Both the position numbers and the translations under genes were made by a program. This document shows, piece after piece, positions 59,480 to 64,000 of a DNA stretch of 64,000 nt. The notes below the pieces were generated by a model. That model did not search any database and was not told the origin of the DNA. It saw only the letters and a program-made list of their open reading frames with translations. Origin of the DNA: Pegea sp. RAD2-039 (Eukaryota > Chordata > Thaliacea > Salpida > Salpidae); the NCBI GenBank assembly GCA_034620365.1, contig JAQGEQ010000162.1, positions 186,001 through 250,000 of the forward strand. Reading direction: 5' to 3'. Positions within the stretch are counted from its first letter, which is position 1; the number at the start of each line of letters is the position of its first letter.

Positions 59480-62400
59480 ATTTCACTAATTTTCTACCGT
59501 TTGCCTTTGATTGATCAGCTACATTGTTAACCTTGCATTTAAGAGCTTTCGTAGAAGTTTCAGCAGCTGGAGATACTTCAATAGGAGGCTTAGTAGAGTT
59601 CTCAGTTGTTTCTTCACAATCTTGGAATTTTTGTCGACTTTGGCTGAAACCTGTTCAAATAAATTTCAAAATATTTTAATTTGCTAAATATCAATTTCCT
59701 TTTTTGTTACGTTTTTTAAAAAGTAAAAAGCAGTTTGAGCCCAACACCATCTCTTCCTGGTTAATAACCTTCTTGCCCAACAACCTTTCTTCCTGCTTCA
59801 CAGCATCTTCCATTATGACTTAAAGGACACTTTTTAATCTCTCTTTAAATACAAACAAAGTTTTATTCTAAGCTTACACTTAAAAACCTCTAAACATTTT
59901 TTCATACAAACTATATTTTAAAACTCAATAAACTAAAATACAAGAAGAACAATGTAAGATAATTTACAGAATATAAGCTCAGCAAAATTAAGAATCTAAT
60001 TATTCAAAATTAGTAATACTTGAAATAAAAGTGCTTTAAGTAATAAATATTGAATAAAAGATTATGCAATCGAATGACTTATCAGATACTAAAAACGTGT
60101 TTGTAGCACTAAAGCTAAACGTTCTTCAATGAAGCTAATAACCAATGTCAATTGTTGTTATTAACACTTTACCAACAAAGTCTAATACAATCTTTGATCA
60201 AATGAAAAAAACAATTAAAATAATTAATCCGATCCCAAATGCATTCAAATCAAGATACTAAGTGGCTTAGTTTTAAAAAGAATTCTTCAAGATCAGTTAG
60301 ATTAACATAATTACATAAGTTCTTCATCTACATTCAAAAATTCAATTAAAAATATAAAAGATTAGTAACTATAGTTTGAAAAGAGTGTAAAATGACTGCC
60401 TAAAGGCAAATGATATAATAATTTCATGTCTTAGAATTATAGTAATTTCTTAGATTGTATAACAGCAGTTCACCTTAAAAAAGTTTGCACAATTTTCAAT
60501 TTTACTAAATAATAGCTAGTTTATATAGTTTTATGGCTATTAATCTACTTTAGATAAAATTGAAAGACTGCAGACAGGGATAGAACATTTTTATTTACAA
60601 GCTGTCTGCTTAAAAACTTAGTTTAATTTGCAAATTAAAGCATAATCTTTCTCTAATCATAATTCATCTTTTTAATTAAACTTTTATTTCTCTTCATTCT
60701 AAAAATATATGCGAGGAACTGGTTTTGTCATTTGCCTTAATACTTTTTCTATGAAAATTACTCTTTTAAAACATCAAACTGAAACACTGATGACTTGGAA
60801 AAAATTTGCGATAAATGACCGTAAAATATTTTTAAACTAAGATTTCAAATAGTTCTTAAAACTAACAAAAGATTCCACTATCAACCAAATCCCTATTTTG
60901 ATTAAGTGGCTTGCTTGCCTTATAAAATTTAAACACTTTAATATTTTAATCAGATTAGGAAGTGATTTAGAGCCAATGGTTTTTTCGACAATTTGAAGAG
61001 AAAACCATGAGACAGTTATTATGTTTAGATACGCTAACAGTTGTATGCTAGTTGATCATGTGATCAGCTAATGTTGTGTTTATAATTGCAAGATTTTTAT
61101 CAGTAGCATAGTAAGCTGATGATTTCTATAGCGCCTCTACTGGTTACTATTGTTTTGGTCGTTATGCTTCGTTGCTTACAAATGATTTCTGTATCACGTG
61201 TTACAGTTGTTTACAAAAACAGTTTCATATGTTGTGCCTGAAATAAACAAGTGTTTACAAGATTTTGTCGCAAGCGAAGCAGCGTTTTCGGGTTGATGAA
61301 ACATATGATGTTTATGACATCAGCAATTAAAAAAAAGCTTAGAGAAGAGTTTTACATCAACAATATAATGGGACTAGAAGAAAGACTAATGATATCACTT
61401 GTGGAGAGTGCTAGAACTTGTTGTAGAATGTTGAAGAAGTCATCAATTTTTGTAGAAATATTTACTTCCAATTTTACCTCAGAAACTCTTAAAAAATTGC
61501 TAATGACTCATATAAAGGTTTAGAAATTAAGAAACTAAATCACAAAACATAAAGCCATATCTATTACTGAATCAGAATACAGTTGTATATTTTTAAACGT
61601 TTATAAAAATGTTTCTTTTATCTAAACCTAAATACTGTAGTTGAAGATTTACTCAAAGTAATTGTCTTGTTGGTTTTGATTAAGAATAACAGAAACAATT
61701 TAAAGGCCTTTGCGGCAGTTTAAGTTTAAAAGAACTTGATCTATAAAAAAGAAAGAACGCGATTTATTTTGTAGTGAGCAGTTCATTTAGCAATTACAGA
61801 AGAGTTTGATTATAGAAAAAAATTGGAATTTTTCAACTTTTATACTTGCTTATAGTTACCTTCAGCAAAGCAACTGACAAAAAGATAGATTACAACAAAG
61901 AATGGTGCTCCGGTTGTCATTTTAGGGAAAGAAACTCTCAAAACTCTCATAGGTCTTATCGTAAACAGTTCATTAAAATCTCAAAAAAAGATAAACTACA
62001 CTCACTATCCAAGTCTAATATACCAATCTTACAAACAATTTCAATATTTTTACAAGTTGCACCGACTTGAAGATTTTGCATGATAATAACATCAAGTATC
62101 TATCCACCGACTTGGAATCCAAAGTAAGAATTTCTCGTATGGCTTACAAGCAACAAATGCTAAAATATGTTTAAAGTTATTTGATAAATACTTTGAAAAC
62201 TTATCAAAGATGATCTTACAAATATTTGAAAGAATAAAGATAAAGATAATTATTTCAAAAGCTTCATCTTACCAACAAGACTTTATGAAATGACTTCTCG
62301 AGAAACGCTGACAAAAAATTCAAAAACACAAAGTTGATCATAATATGATTTTATTAAACATTTTCTTCAATATAGAAGAAGTGAAACAGAAAATCGAGTT

Positions 62401-63320
62401 GAGAATAAAGTTGTCTTATAATTAAAATAAAAACTTCCCAATTAGTCTTTGCTTTCTTGTTTTTGTTATCAAAGCCATCTTTGAGGATTTACAAAACATT
62501 GTTGCACCTAAAAATTAGTAGATGACATCAAAATACTTTTGATTCTACAAATCTTGTTTTATAAAAGATACACAAAAGTTGTAGAAAAATATTTTTGATA
62601 AACAATAATCTGTAAAACTTTAGACAACTTCTACACTGATTATTTTTAATCATTATTTCAAATGAGATAAAACAAACCGAATGAGAGTTTCTCCTAGTAT
62701 TTCAGTTCTTACATCAGCAACATACTCTTCAGTATTAACAAATTCTTTTGAATTCTGAGCCTTCAATTAATTATAGTTTGTTTAAGCCATTGCAATATTC
62801 GAGACAAGTTTTACCTGTGATTACTCATAAATTGTTAATTACAATTTAATTAGATGTAAAGTAAAAAATATTTATATGCAGATGAAAGGTTGAAGGTAAA
62901 TGCATGCAATAGAATGCTATAAAAATAAACTTGTCGATTTGATAAACATGTTTGTGATTATATCATCCTATTCAACAAACGTACATCTGGCTGCAATGTG
63001 ATTGAGATTTGATGATCGTGGAACTATTATTTATCTAGCTGTTTTCTTGCTTCATCTGCAGAGTCGGTTTATTTTAGTTCATGAAAGATGTTGATGAATG
63101 TCTCCAAACTTCACGTTCGTCTGCAAGTTAAAAAATCTGTTTGTAAAACTGTTTGTAAACAAAGTTTTGTTTGTGTCTTCAAAAGTTGTTAACTATTTAC
63201 AAATTTTCTTTTTAAAAATTTATTTTATTAAATCAAATGTATTCTTTTTAAATTTGACTAACACATCTAGTAATCTTGAAAGCTTATCAGTTGGGTAACT
63301 TAAAATTTTAATAAAAAGTT
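59480..63320. repeat. Alpha block copy 7, most complete
   Basis: Matches 890-4480 over its whole length and order. The candidate exons at 59490-59650 and 59735-59835 are present but the Cys exon carries the 16-bp duplication. Contains the frame at 61251 and an open stretch at 61846-62070 (FSKATDKKIDYNKEWCSGCH-type), which is broken in the other copies. Confidence 0.78.
61251..61523 (+). pseudogene. FTKTVSYF-type frame, 90 codons
   Basis: The left part is frameshifted (GTGTTTACAAG lost one T). From FTRFCRKRSSVFGLMKH it stays open to THIKV-stop, parallel to 48397-48717. Confidence 0.3.
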
Positions 63321-63321
63321 T

Positions 63322-64000
63322 TGTTTGTTTTGGCTCACCGAAGATGTTGATGAATGCCTTCAAAATTCACGTTCTTCTGCAAGTTAAAAAAACTATTTAT
63401 TAAACTGTTTGTAAACAAATATTTGGTTTTTGTATTCAAAATTTGATAAGTTTTTATAATTATTTTGATGTTTTGTAAATAAATCAATAACATTTTCTTC
63501 AATCTAAATATAAATTTCGAATTTATTTAAAATTTGAGAAAAAATTTGTGGATTTTGTGTTTTTTAAAACTGAAATAATTGAAATCAGGAAAAATTTTAT
63601 TGGTGATTTAAAGCTGTTTAAACAGTTATACAGGTTTATCTTGTTAGATATGGTTTAGCTTAATTACTCTAGCAATTTTCTTTGAAAATTATAATCATAA
63701 AATTAATAGTTTAGTTTTATTTCAAATCTGTTCGTTGATATTAGATGTTTGCTGGAGTTTTTCAAGATAAAATTATAATAGGACTTCATCAAAACAACAA
63801 ATATTTTTAATGAAAATCAATCAAACCTGAACAATCTACAGCAACTGAAAAATGTTTAGATTTTCTCTTGTTGCATTCGGACATTCTCATCAGCTGACAT
63901 TTGTCTAAATTGTTATCTGAATCTTCATAATCCACCAGATAGTTTAAAAAAGTTGGAAATTTGACCAACAAACTCAGTAATTTCGAATTTTGAAGTTTTA
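63322..64000. repeat. Beta-type segment at the window end, copy of 4490-5160
   Basis: Collinear and nearly identical to 4490-5160 up to the last base, including the SECNKRKSK..FSVAVDCS minus-strand motif at about 63845-63910. The array therefore very likely continues beyond the window. Confidence 0.8.

Larger units (their letters stand above)
57150..59480. repeat. Gamma block copy 4
   Basis: Complete gamma block with a 15-unit CAT repeat at 57707-57752 and a full type 1 RNA gene, running directly into alpha copy 7. Confidence 0.8.

Overview
The window is eukaryotic, strongly AT-rich DNA, most likely from an invertebrate metazoan. The evidence is one clean spliced gene with mostly 49-99 bp introns and GT..AG boundaries, a tRNA-derived SINE, decayed LINE reverse-transcriptase fragments, ATC microsatellites, and Pol III-type RNA elements related to the SRP (7SL) Alu domain. 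No operons, ribosome binding sites or bacterial features are visible. I cannot name the species.

The only confidently functional protein gene is a 12-exon SLC6 (neurotransmitter:sodium symporter family) transporter at 24806-27488 on the + strand, 662 aa, closest in motif pattern to the SLC6A15/A17 amino-acid transporter branch. A second, small three-exon candidate gene (84 aa, unknown function) lies at 41532-42483 on the + strand with consistent splice phases. Both sit in islands of single-copy sequence (about 23.2-28.2 kb and 40.5-43.5 kb).

Almost everything else is a head-to-tail mosaic of long diverged duplications. I call the blocks alpha (about 3-4 kb, e.g. 59480-63300), beta (about 2.5-3 kb, e.g. 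54160-57130), gamma (about 2.3 kb, e.g. 57150-59480) and delta (about 1.2 kb, 28270-29440 and 52960-54160). The cyclic order is gamma-alpha-beta (or gamma-alpha-delta-beta), always in the same orientation, with many internal deletions and block-to-block junctions. The last 680 bases of the window match 4490-5160, so the array probably continues past the right edge. Several short exon-like reading frames are repeated with the blocks. Some are intact in one copy and frameshifted in others, which suggests a decaying tandem gene family whose product I do not recognise.

The most interesting content is a set of seven minus-strand copies (plus one fragment) of an RNA element carried by the gamma and delta blocks. 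Its two ends look like the Alu domain of SRP RNA, including a UGUAAUC-type loop and a T-rich terminator. The middle comes in two unrelated versions. Six full copies share, at exactly the same distance upstream, a 15-nt element and a TATA-like box, arranged like an snRNA-type PSE plus TATA promoter. This looks like a family of Alu-domain RNA genes with exchangeable central domains.
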